DNA from: Erythrobacter sp.
Lineage (GTDB): Bacteria; Pseudomonadota; Alphaproteobacteria; Sphingomonadales; Sphingomonadaceae
DNA: 26,419 nucleotides
Direction of reading: 5' to 3'
Assembly: GCA_002695185.1 (NCBI GenBank)
Contig: NZOF01000110.1
Coordinates: forward strand, 1-26,419
Below the pieces are notes generated by a model. That model did no database searches. It had not been told where the DNA came from and was given only the letters and a program-made list of their open reading frames with translations. Below, in pieces: positions 16,165-23,257 of this stretch. The first letter of the stretch is position 1; the number at the start of each line of letters is the position of its first letter. A program made the translations under genes and the position numbers.

Positions 16165-16623
16165 TCAGGCGTTGGCGTCGGCTACCAGGATGCGGGAGAA
16201 CTTGACGATCTCGTCGCGGCGATCGTCCCACCCCAGATGATGCCAGAAACGGTGGGCATCGCGGTTGTCCGCCAGGGTGTCGAGATGCACTTTCTCGATT
16301 CCCGCTGCCAGCAGTGCCGCCAGGCAGCGATCGACCATCGCTCGTGCCACTCCCAGATGACGATAGTCCGGGTCGACCATGACATGCTGCAGGTAGCCGC
16401 GGCGGCCGTCGTGTCCCGCCATGGCGCAGCCCACGATGCCGCTTCCGACGGCAGGCCGCGCGACGAAGCTCAGCCCGGGATTTCGCGCGAGATAGCGCTG
16501 CGTTGCCGCGTAACCATCGGCATTTCTGAGCACCACGCCCGGGGTGCGCGACATCATCGCGGCGAAGTCCGCGTGATCGTCGATGGTCATGGGCAGGATG
16601 TCGGGCATCGGAATGGAGTTCAT
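16165..16623 (-). CDS. GNAT-family N-acetyltransferase
   Basis: This 152-aa protein has the GNAT core: a beta strand with GSGIVGCAMAGHDGRRGYLQHVMVDPDYRHLGVARAMV (given here by its segments LQHVMVDPDYRHLG and ARAMVDRCLAALL), an acetyl-CoA pyrophosphate loop of the form RxxGVA, and the C-terminal LDTLADNRDAHRFWHHLGW motif. It transfers an acyl group from acyl-CoA to an amine; the substrate is unknown. The ATG at 16623 overlaps the upstream transporter stop as ATGA, indicating coupling. In-frame ATGs at 16608 and 16590 are alternatives. It sits between an export-type transporter gene and the SUOX-fold gene. Confidence 0.85.
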   Translation of the reverse strand: MNSIPMPDILPMTIDDHADFAAMMSRTPGVVLRNADGYAATQRYLARNPGLSFVARPAVGSGIVGCAMAGHDGRRGYLQHVMVDPDYRHLGVARAMVDRCLAALLAAGIEKVHLDTLADNRDAHRFWHHLGWDDRRDEIVKFSRILVADANA

Positions 16624-17489
16624 GGGGCGGGACTCGATCTGCGGTGGCGACTGAAGCGAATGTTGATGACGGCCAGCCCGGCGACGACCATGGCGCCGCC
16701 GGCGACCTTGTTGATACCCAGCGGGTCGTCGAGCAGCCATACGCCGAGAATGACGGCGAAGACCGGCATCAGCAGGGTCAATGGCACGACGCGGCTGACG
16801 GGATGCTTTTGCAGGAGCCGGTACCAGAGTCCATAGGCGGCGATCGATGACATCACGGCGGTGTACACCACCGCGCCCCAGCCGGCCAGACCGGCGTTCT
16901 GCAGGGCGTGCCACTGGTCGTCCTCGAATAGCCAGCTGCCTGCAGCGACCAGCGGTATCGCGAACAGCGAGATCCAGCCGGTCATGGTCAACGGGGCGAT
17001 CGGCGGCGCGAGTTTGATGATCATGGTCGAGACGGCCCAGAACAGGGCGCTGGCGAGGAGCAGGGCGGTCGAGGCCGGCGGCGGCAGTGATGGCCCCCCG
17101 GCCAGGACGACGACACCCCCGAAGGCGAGAATCAAGCCGAAGATTCGCCGCGGACCAAGCTTCTCCTTGAGGAAGATCGCGGCCAGCAGCGTGGCAAAGG
17201 GCGTACCCATCTGCACCAGCAGGGCGCCGGTGCCCGCCTCCGAGTGCTGGAGGCCAAGGAACAGCAGCGGGAAGTGCAGGCCGCCGAAGGTGACGGCCAG
17301 CAGCAGGATCCAGGCGAGCTGCTGGCGCGAGATACGAGTGAACGGCACGATCAGCACGGCGACCAGCATGAAGCGGAGTACCGTCACCAGCAGCGGCGGC
17401 AGATCCTCGATCCCGAGCTTGATCACGATGATATTGAAGGCCCAGATGGCAATGATGCCCAGGCCGATCAGCAAGTCCTTCAGGGGCAC
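16620..17489 (-). CDS. EamA/DMT-superfamily transporter
   Basis: This 289-aa protein has ten hydrophobic segments in two repeats of five, the drug/metabolite transporter layout. The N-terminal repeat has AIWAFNIIVIKLGIEDLPPL and GLQHSEAGTGALLVQMGTPF, and the second ends with TLLMPVFAVILGVWLLDDPLG, a strong EamA signature. It probably exports amino acids or related metabolites, as characterised EamA members such as RhtA and EamA do; the substrate here is not known. The start is a GTG at 17489 with a weak GACGAG upstream. The stop overlaps the acetyltransferase start. It is the first gene of a four-gene minus-strand run, and its promoter should lie in 17490-17712, divergent from the small membrane peptide. 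Confidence 0.88.
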   Translation of the reverse strand: MPLKDLLIGLGIIAIWAFNIIVIKLGIEDLPPLLVTVLRFMLVAVLIVPFTRISRQQLAWILLLAVTFGGLHFPLLFLGLQHSEAGTGALLVQMGTPFATLLAAIFLKEKLGPRRIFGLILAFGGVVVLAGGPSLPPPASTALLLASALFWAVSTMIIKLAPPIAPLTMTGWISLFAIPLVAAGSWLFEDDQWHALQNAGLAGWGAVVYTAVMSSIAAYGLWYRLLQKHPVSRVVPLTLLMPVFAVILGVWLLDDPLGINKVAGGAMVVAGLAVINIRFSRHRRSSPAP

Positions 17490-17712
17490 GTACAGTACTC
17501 GTCGTTGAAAGGCGTCGTCGACATTGGCGCCGGATGGCCCATTGTCCCAGCGGCTCCAGCGAGAGCAAGGTTATTTTGCTCCCCGGGGACTTCGACGGCA
17601 GCGCGCCGGGCAGGGAAGTCGGCTTCCTCATTGCGATGAATGCGTTACCCTACGCTAGGCTGGACCATACTCCCTGCCACTTCCGCCGCCTTTGCACTCG
17701 AGAGTCCAATCC

Positions 17713-17877
17713 ATGATCAAGGGAATCATCTTCTGCGTCTGTTTTCTCTTCGCCCAGTTGTTCGTGCTGTCCTACATCGATCACCGACACGGGAGCGGCG
17801 AATCCGCCACGCGTCAGGTGACCACGGCGCAGAACAGCCAGCGTCAGCGTGAGTCCGACGACGAGGAGCAGGCTTGA
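17713..17877 (+). CDS. Small single-pass membrane peptide, unknown
   Basis: This is a possible 54-aa protein with one membrane segment (IIFCVCFLFAQLFVLSYI, about residues 5-22) and a charged, Gln/Arg/Glu-rich tail of about 30 residues. The ATG at 17713 is weakly supported by CGAGAG 9 nt upstream. It ends 31 nt before the DUF192 gene on the same strand, so the two could form an operon. I do not recognise a family. The length, single segment and polar tail are typical of small bacterial membrane proteins, but a chance open frame is possible. Confidence 0.5.
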   Translation: MIKGIIFCVCFLFAQLFVLSYIDHRHGSGESATRQVTTAQNSQRQRESDDEEQA

Positions 17878-17908
17878 CGGTCGGCCTGGCCATCAGGGAG
17901 GGAGAGGC

Positions 17909-18391
17909 ATGGTATCGAGAGCCGTAGTTCACGCCACCTGGGTGTTGTCGACGCTGGTCACGATGCCGGTCTGGGGGGAGGCGCCGTCGCGCCAGGCGCT
18001 GGCCCTCGACAATGGCGAACGCACCTACACGCTCCAGGTCGAGGTCGCCGAGACCCCGCAGCAGCGTTCACGAGGCCTGATGGAGCGCGATTCGCTGCCC
18101 GCCGACGCCGGGATGCTGTTCCTGTACGGCGCCGAACAGCCGGCGACGAGCGCCTATTGGATGTATCGAACGCGAATTCCGCTGGATATCGCCTTCATCG
18201 ACGGGGAGGGCGTGATACGCTCGCTGAAGACCATGTCTCCCTGCCGCGCCGAGTCGTCGAGTCGATGCCCCGTCTACCCGGCGGGGGCGCGCTTCCGGGC
18301 CGCACTGGAAGCCAATGCCGGCTACTTCGCCGAACGCCGGATCGAGGTGGGCGATCGTATCGAGCTGGCGCCCTGGATCCAGTCGCCGTGA
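17909..18391 (+). CDS. DUF192 family secreted protein
   Basis: This 160-aa protein has a signal peptide (hydrophobic core to about residue 20, cleavage near VWGEA-PS) and then the DUF192 domain: YTLQVEVAETPQQRSRGLMERDSLPADAGMLF (segments QQRSRGLMERDSLP and GMLFLYG), YWMYRTRIPLDIAFIDGEG, and AALEANAGYF with GDRIEL. The function of DUF192 is not established; it is a compact beta-barrel found in periplasmic or lipid-anchored proteins. A Cys pair (PCRAESSSRCP) may form a disulfide. A strong purine-rich ribosome site (AGGGAGGGAGAGG) precedes the ATG at 17909. A weak stem with a T5 run at about 18530-18550 may end its transcript. Confidence 0.88.
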   Translation: MVSRAVVHATWVLSTLVTMPVWGEAPSRQALALDNGERTYTLQVEVAETPQQRSRGLMERDSLPADAGMLFLYGAEQPATSAYWMYRTRIPLDIAFIDGEGVIRSLKTMSPCRAESSSRCPVYPAGARFRAALEANAGYFAERRIEVGDRIELAPWIQSP

Positions 18392-18427
18392 TGCGCATTC
18401 GCTTCCGGCATGAGTCATTCCGATAAT

Positions 18428-18461
18428 GGTGGTCAGAGGCGGCACACGCCGCGGGACCACC
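18428..18461 (+). repeat. Nested inverted repeat after DUF192
   Basis: GGTGGTC (18428-18434) pairs with GACCACC (18455-18461), and inside it GCGGC (18439-18443) pairs with GCCGC (18448-18452). It lies 37 nt after the stop and has no T-run, so it may be an mRNA 3' stabiliser rather than a terminator. Confidence 0.5.
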
Positions 18462-18529
18462 GGGAACGCGCCCAGTGACGCCGTTCGGGAATGGACCCAT
18501 GGGCCGGTTCTTGCCCGAGAAGGCGGAAT

Positions 18530-18550
18530 CCGTCTCTTCCGACGGTTTTT
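18530..18550 (+). terminator. Weak intrinsic terminator candidate
   Basis: CCGTC (18530-18534) pairs with GACGG (18541-18545), directly followed by TTTTT (18546-18550). Flanking GGAA and TTCC can lengthen the stem after a mismatch. It would end the DUF192 transcript before the TRAP operon. Confidence 0.4.
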
Positions 18551-18725
18551 CCGGCCAAAAACTCGCTATATGATGGCGCGCCGTCGGGGATAAGTTATGT
18601 TGCAATGGGTAAGTCACGGGCACGGTGCGATCTGAATCACACCCTGACGCACGCCGGTCGGCCTGTTGTCTTCGCGATCGGAACGCCGATCAACACAATA
18701 AACGGGAAAAATTCGAGGTATGCGC

Positions 18726-19700
18726 ATGAAACGCCACGCATTAACCGCAGCCGTTCTCTCCTCCGCCCTGATGGGCGCCGTATCGATCTCCACGCCGGCC
18801 ATGGCGCAGGATCAGCAGTACATCACCATCGGCACCGGCGGTCAGACAGGGGTCTACTACGTCGTCGGTCAGTCCGTCTGCCGGATGGTCAACCGCAGCG
18901 CCGAGGAGAGTGGCATTCGGTGTAACGCGCCGTCCACCGGGGGCTCCGTTGCCAACATCAACGGCATCAAGTCCGGCGAACTGAACATGGGGGTCGCGCA
19001 GTCCGACGTGCAGTTCAACGCCTACAACGGCAAGGCGCAGTTCGACCAGCCGATGGAGAACCTGCGCTCGGTCTTCTCGCTCCACGGCGAGCCGCTGACC
19101 ATCCTGGCGCGCAAGGATGCCGACATCAACTCCATCCAGGACCTGAAGGGCAAGCGCGTCAATATCGGTAATCCGGGCTCCGGCCAGCGCGCCACCATGG
19201 AAGTGCTGATGGATGCGGAAGGCTGGGACACCAGCGTCTTCTCGCTCTCCTCCGAGCTGGGTGCCGCCGAGATGGCCTCCGCGCTGGCCGACAACAACAT
19301 CGATGCCATGGCCTACGTGGTCGGTCACCCCAACGGCGCCATCCAGGAAGCGACCACCACCGTCGCCTCCAACCTGGTCCCGTTGAACGACGATGCCGTC
19401 AAAGGGCTGGTCGACGAGTTCCCCTACTACAGCATGTCCACCATCCCGGGCGGCATGTACGAGGGTAACCCGGACGACGTCGAGACCTTCGGTGTCCGCG
19501 CGACCTTCGTGACGTCCGCCGACGTCGACGACGAGGTCGTCTACCAGACGGTCAAGGCCGTGTTCGACAACTTCGATCGCTTCAAGCGCCTGCACCCCGC
19601 GTTCGCCAACCTGACGCCGGAAGACATGATCAGCCAGGGCCTCTCCGCCCCGCTGCATGAAGGTGCCAAACGCTACTACAAGGAGCAGGGCTGGCTGTAA
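18726..19700 (+). CDS. TAXI-family TRAP transporter solute-binding protein
   Basis: This 324-aa periplasmic receptor delivers its ligand to the TRAP permease encoded downstream. It has a signal peptide (MKRHALTAAVLSSALMGAVS, cleavage near AMAQ-DQ) and the TAXI opening YITIGTGGQTGVYYVVGQ. AQSDVQFNAYNG and DLKGKRVNIGNPGSGQRATM follow, then the SALADNNIDAMAYVVGHPN stretch typical of the family. Cysteines at SVCRMV and IRCNAPS may form a disulfide. The ATG at 18726 is preferred over that at 18720 because GAGG at 18716-18719 abuts the first ATG but is 6 nt from the second. TAXI ligands include glutamate and glutamine in a few studied cases; the ligand here is unknown. Confidence 0.92.
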   Translation: MKRHALTAAVLSSALMGAVSISTPAMAQDQQYITIGTGGQTGVYYVVGQSVCRMVNRSAEESGIRCNAPSTGGSVANINGIKSGELNMGVAQSDVQFNAYNGKAQFDQPMENLRSVFSLHGEPLTILARKDADINSIQDLKGKRVNIGNPGSGQRATMEVLMDAEGWDTSVFSLSSELGAAEMASALADNNIDAMAYVVGHPNGAIQEATTTVASNLVPLNDDAVKGLVDEFPYYSMSTIPGGMYEGNPDDVETFGVRATFVTSADVDDEVVYQTVKAVFDNFDRFKRLHPAFANLTPEDMISQGLSAPLHEGAKRYYKEQGWL

Positions 19701-20051
19701 CGGCTCGACGTCATTCTCGATAGACGTCGTTGACACTCTGGCGCGGTGGTTGTCTGCAACCGCCGCGCCGTTGGATGGAATCCCCGCGACGATGATCGTC
19801 GCATCGAATCAGGCGTGAACCGATAATCGTGTCGATGTCGGTTCACTCACCGGTCGCCAGGGGCGCCGGGCCCTTCCTCGAGTGAGAGAGTTTGAGGGGC
19901 AGTATTTTGCAAAACAGCGAACGGAACGCCGAAGGCGAGATATCAGCGCGTGGCGGACAAGCCTTGCCGGGCTGGCGCTCCGGTTTTTCGTTGCGCAACG
20001 ATTCGCTCGCGCAGGCAATGATTCAGTGTTTCCTCATGTCAGGATCTGCTC
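19701..20051 (+). other. Long TAXI-TRAP intercistronic spacer with three hairpins
   Basis: This 351-nt spacer between receptor and permease holds no recognisable gene. It contains three inverted repeats: CGACGTC (19706-19712) with GACGTCG (19723-19729); a strong 13-bp stem at 19740-19769; and GTGAACCGA (19815-19823) with TCGGTTCAC (19838-19846), whose loop itself contains ATCG-TGT-CGAT. The last 150 nt has no clear structure; AGGA lies 8 nt before the permease ATG. A second promoter here is possible but no good boxes are seen. Confidence 0.6.
19740..19769 (+). terminator. Strong intercistronic hairpin after the TAXI gene
   Basis: GGCGCGGTGGTTG (19740-19752) pairs with CAACCGCCGCGCC (19757-19769) through 13 pairs including one U-G, with a TCTG loop. 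No T-run follows. It lies 39 nt after the receptor stop and resembles in place and strength the hairpin after the Liv binding-protein gene; partial termination or protection of receptor mRNA is likely. Confidence 0.65.
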
Positions 20052-22652
20052 ATGACCGATAACAAGACTTCCGGCCCCGATCAGGCCAAGCTGGAAGAAC
20101 TGGCCGCGACCGATACCGGTGGTCGCAAACTGACCGGAACGCCCAACCGCATCCTGCTCGGTGTGGCGGCGCTGTGGTCGCTGTTCCAGCTCTGGATCGC
20201 CTCGCCGCTTCCCTTCATTGTCGGATTTGGTGTCTTCAGCGCCACCGAGGCGCGTTCCATTCACCTGGCCTTTGCCGTTTTCCTGGCCTTCATGGCCTAT
20301 CCGGCGTTCAAGCGCTCGCCGCGGGAGCGCATGCCGATCCTCGATTGGGTGATGGCCTTGGTCGGGGCGTTCTGCGCCTCCTACCTCTACTTCTTCTACG
20401 CCCAGCTGTCCCAGCGCCCCGGTGCGCCGATTCTGCAGGACGTGATCGTCGGCGTGGTGGGGATCGTGCTGCTGCTCGAGGCGACACGCCGCGCGCTCGG
20501 CCCGCCGCTGATGATCATCGCGCTGGTCTTCCTGGTCTATTCGCTGGCGGGACCCTACATGCCGGGAATCCTGGCCCATCGTGGCGTCAGCTTCTCCGGG
20601 CTGGTCAACCACCAGTGGCTGACCACGCAAGGGGTGTTCGGCATCGCGCTGGGGGTCTCCACCAGCTTCGTGTTCCTGTTCGTGCTGTTCGGTGCGCTGC
20701 TCGACAAGGCGGGGGCCGGCAACTACTTCATCAAGGTCGCGTTCTCGCTGCTGGGACACTACCGCGGTGGCCCGGCCAAGGCCGCCGTGGTCTCCTCCGG
20801 CCTCACCGGCCTGATTTCCGGTTCCTCCATCGCCAATACCGTGACCACCGGGACCTTTACCATTCCGATGATGAAGCGCGTCGGCTTCAGCGCCACCAAG
20901 GCGGGTGCGGTGGAGGTCTCCTCGTCCGTCAACGGTCAGATCATGCCGCCGGTGATGGGCGCGGCGGCGTTTCTGATGGTCGAGTATGTCGGCATTCCCT
21001 ACATCGAAGTGATCAAGCACGCCTTCGTCCCCGCGGTGATCTCCTACATCGCGCTTCTGTACATCGTGCACCTCGAGGCGATGAAGGCCGGGATGCAGGG
21101 ACTGCCCAGCGGCAACCCGCAGCGGCCCTGGCTCAACAAGATCCTCGGCTTCCTGACCGGGCTGGTCGGCATCATGGCGCTGGCGTTCGCCGTCTACTAC
21201 GGCATCGGCTGGCTCAAGCCGGCGCTGGGCGATTCGGCTTCCTGGGTCATCGCCCTGGGCGTCGGCGCCATCTATATCGCACTGCTGAAGATCGGCTCCC
21301 GCTACCCGGAGCTGGAAGTGGACGATCCTTCGCAGGAGATCACCCAACTGCCGCGCACCAAACCCACCGTGATGGTGGGGCTTCACTACATCCTGCCGGT
21401 GATCGTGCTGGTGTGGTGTCTGATGGTGGAGCGGCTGTCGCCGGGCCTGTCGGCGTTCTGGGCCACCGCCTTCATGATCTTCATCATCCTGACGCAGCGG
21501 CCGGTCGACGCACTCTTCCGCGGCAAGAGCGAACTGGCCAGCGACATCAAGCGTGGCGGCATGGACCTGTGGGACGGGTTGATCGATGGCGCCCGCAACA
21601 TGATCGGCATCGGTATCGCCACCGCGACCGCGGGAATCATCGTCGGCGCCGTCGCGCAGACCGGGGTCGGCCTGGTGCTGGCGGACCTGGTCGAAACGCT
21701 GTCGATGGGCAACCTGCTGCTGATGCTGCTGCTCACCGCGGTGCTCAGCCTGATCTTGGGCATGGGGCTGCCGACCACCGCCAACTACATCGTGGTCTCC
21801 GCCTTGCTGGCGCCGGTGATCGTGCAGCTGGGCGAGCAGAACGGTCTGATCGTGCCGCTGATCGCGGTCCACCTGTTCGTGTTCTACTTCGGCATCATGG
21901 CCGACGTCACGCCGCCGGTGGGGCTGGCCTCGTTCGCGGCGGCGGCGATCTCCGGCGCGGACCCGATACGAACGGGCTTCCAGGCGTTCTACTACAGCCT
22001 GCGAACGGCGGCGCTGCCCTTCCTGTTCATCTTCAACACCGATCTGCTGCTGATCAATGTCGACTGGCTTCACGGCCTCATCATCTTCATCGTGGCAACG
22101 GTGGCGATGCTGATCTTCGCGGCGGCGACGCAAGGGTTCATGCTGGTCAGGAGTCGCTGGTACGAGAGCCTGCTGCTGTTGCTGGTCGCCTTCACGCTGT
22201 TTCGCCCCGGCTTCTGGATGGACATGGTCGATGCGCCTTACGAGGAGGTGCCGCCGGCGCAATTCGAACAGGCGCTGGGCGAGATCGGCCCTGACGATCA
22301 CCTGATGACGCGGATCGAGGGACTCGATGCCTACGGCTCGCCGACCAGCTTCGTGATCCAGGTGCCGGCGACGGAGGGGGAGACCGGTACCGAGCGGCTG
22401 CAGAGCCTGGGCCTGCATCTGATGCAGGAAGACGGCAAGACGCTGGTGGACATGACCGATTTCGGCAGTCAGGCGGAAAAGCTGGGCTTCGATTTCGATC
22501 AGCAGATCGTCTCGGTGCGTGTCCCCGCCTCGCAAATGCCGAAGGAGCTGATGTGGATCCCGGCGCTGCTGATGTTCGGGCTGGTCGTCGCGCTCCAGCG
22601 GCGTCGCCGGGGGCCCACGGCCGGCAAACCCGAGCGACTGGCGACCGCCTGA
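20052..22652 (+). CDS. Fused TRAP transporter permease (TAXI-associated, DctQM-type)
   Basis: This 866-aa membrane protein combines the small four-segment and large twelve-segment TRAP subunits, as usual in TAXI systems. The small part is at about residues 35-160. The large part contains FLFVLFGALLDKAGAGNYFI, SSGLTGLISGSSIANTVTTG and GQIMPPVMGAAAFLMVEYV. In the second half, LILGMGLPTTANYIVVSALL and FGIMADVTPPVGLASFAAAA are strong signatures of the Na+-driven transport core. After about residue 700 comes a soluble segment of about 110 residues between two hydrophobic helices, matching the DUF3394-type C-terminal extension of some TRAP permeases. AGGA lies 8 nt before the ATG. It needs the TAXI receptor encoded upstream and is probably driven by sodium, which suits a halophile. 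Confidence 0.92.
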   Translation: MTDNKTSGPDQAKLEELAATDTGGRKLTGTPNRILLGVAALWSLFQLWIASPLPFIVGFGVFSATEARSIHLAFAVFLAFMAYPAFKRSPRERMPILDWVMALVGAFCASYLYFFYAQLSQRPGAPILQDVIVGVVGIVLLLEATRRALGPPLMIIALVFLVYSLAGPYMPGILAHRGVSFSGLVNHQWLTTQGVFGIALGVSTSFVFLFVLFGALLDKAGAGNYFIKVAFSLLGHYRGGPAKAAVVSSGLTGLISGSSIANTVTTGTFTIPMMKRVGFSATKAGAVEVSSSVNGQIMPPVMGAAAFLMVEYVGIPYIEVIKHAFVPAVISYIALLYIVHLEAMKAGMQGLPSGNPQRPWLNKILGFLTGLVGIMALAFAVYYGIGWLKPALGDSASWVIALGVGAIYIALLKIGSRYPELEVDDPSQEITQLPRTKPTVMVGLHYILPVIVLVWCLMVERLSPGLSAFWATAFMIFIILTQRPVDALFRGKSELASDIKRGGMDLWDGLIDGARNMIGIGIATATAGIIVGAVAQTGVGLVLADLVETLSMGNLLLMLLLTAVLSLILGMGLPTTANYIVVSALLAPVIVQLGEQNGLIVPLIAVHLFVFYFGIMADVTPPVGLASFAAAAISGADPIRTGFQAFYYSLRTAALPFLFIFNTDLLLINVDWLHGLIIFIVATVAMLIFAAATQGFMLVRSRWYESLLLLLVAFTLFRPGFWMDMVDAPYEEVPPAQFEQALGEIGPDDHLMTRIEGLDAYGSPTSFVIQVPATEGETGTERLQSLGLHLMQEDGKTLVDMTDFGSQAEKLGFDFDQQIVSVRVPASQMPKELMWIPALLMFGLVVALQRRRRGPTAGKPERLATA

Positions 22653-22678
22653 CGCCGGGCCGGGCCCGTGTCGATATG

Positions 22679-22708
22679 ACGGCCGTCTCTCGCGAGGCGG
22701 TCGTTTTT
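22679..22708 (+). terminator. Intrinsic terminator of the TRAP operon
   Basis: ACGGCCGTCTC (22679-22689) pairs with GAGGCGGTCGT (22694-22704) through 11 pairs including two G-U, with a TCGC loop and a run of five T (22704-22708). It is a convincing Rho-independent terminator 26 nt after the permease stop. Confidence 0.85.
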
Positions 22709-22770
22709 CATCCCGGGGTCGTCATCGCGCCGTCGGCGATGACGTCGTCTTGACCAGAAGCGAGGTGATC

Positions 22771-23217
22771 GTGAGTTTTCCCGACGCATCCATCGATTAT
22801 CGCCAGCATCCCGAATGCTACCGTATCGGCCATGGCGAACGCGGCGTCTTCCATGTCCAACCCTACAAGGATGAACTGCTGCCGCTGTGGGCGATTCGCA
22901 ACGAGGCCGATGCCAGGCAGGCGGTCCGCGATCTCTCCGCGCGGTTTCGCGACTATCGTGAACGCGGCGATTTCGTGGGCATGGACATGACGCGCAAGTA
23001 CCTGCAAATGGGCTATACCCGCGCGAGACGCTACGCGCGCTACCCCGGCGGGCGCAAGAAGGACGCCGCGGGGCGCCTGCGACGACCGGGCAACGCCGAT
23101 GCCGAGAAGGCCCGCATCGCCGAGCACTATCGTGACAAGCTGGATCAGGTGCGTGCCGATGACGCTTACCAGCAGGCCAAGCGAGAGTATCAGCGTCGCC
23201 TGAAAGCCAGGCGTTAA
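22771..23217 (+). CDS. DUF4385 domain protein
   Basis: This 148-aa cytoplasmic protein matches the DUF4385 pattern: a start with DYRQHPECYRIGHGERGVF, then VQPYKDELLPLWAI, a central GDFVGMDMTRKYLQMGYTRA and RRYARYPGGRKKD, ending in a basic, helical region (QQAKREYQRRLKARR). The function of the family is unknown. The GTG at 22771 is chosen because GAGG lies 5 nt upstream and the family begins at this point; an in-frame TTG at 22750 would add seven residues. It is a single gene between the TRAP terminator and the MOSC gene; the 40-nt gap to the latter permits co-transcription. Confidence 0.85.
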   Translation: MSFPDASIDYRQHPECYRIGHGERGVFHVQPYKDELLPLWAIRNEADARQAVRDLSARFRDYRERGDFVGMDMTRKYLQMGYTRARRYARYPGGRKKDAAGRLRRPGNADAEKARIAEHYRDKLDQVRADDAYQQAKREYQRRLKARR

Positions 23218-23257
23218 TTCCACCGGATTCAAGTAAATCTTCTGACAGGAGCCCGTC

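Larger units (their letters stand above)
18392..18725. other. Intergenic region upstream of the TAXI-TRAP operon
   Basis: This 334-nt gap has no recognisable gene. It holds the two hairpins after DUF192, a TATATGAT box at 18567-18574 that could be a -10 element (no clear -35), and a 6-bp inverted repeat (GATCGG at 18676-18681 with CCGATC at 18686-18691) 34 nt before the TAXI start, either an operator or a leader hairpin. Confidence 0.5.

Noticed and set aside
20034..22535. An 833-codon open frame on the minus strand opposite the TRAP permease
   Set aside because: The product is a His/Arg/Asp/Gln-rich low-complexity chain typical of antisense to a GC-rich membrane-protein gene; the sense frame has strong TRAP signatures.
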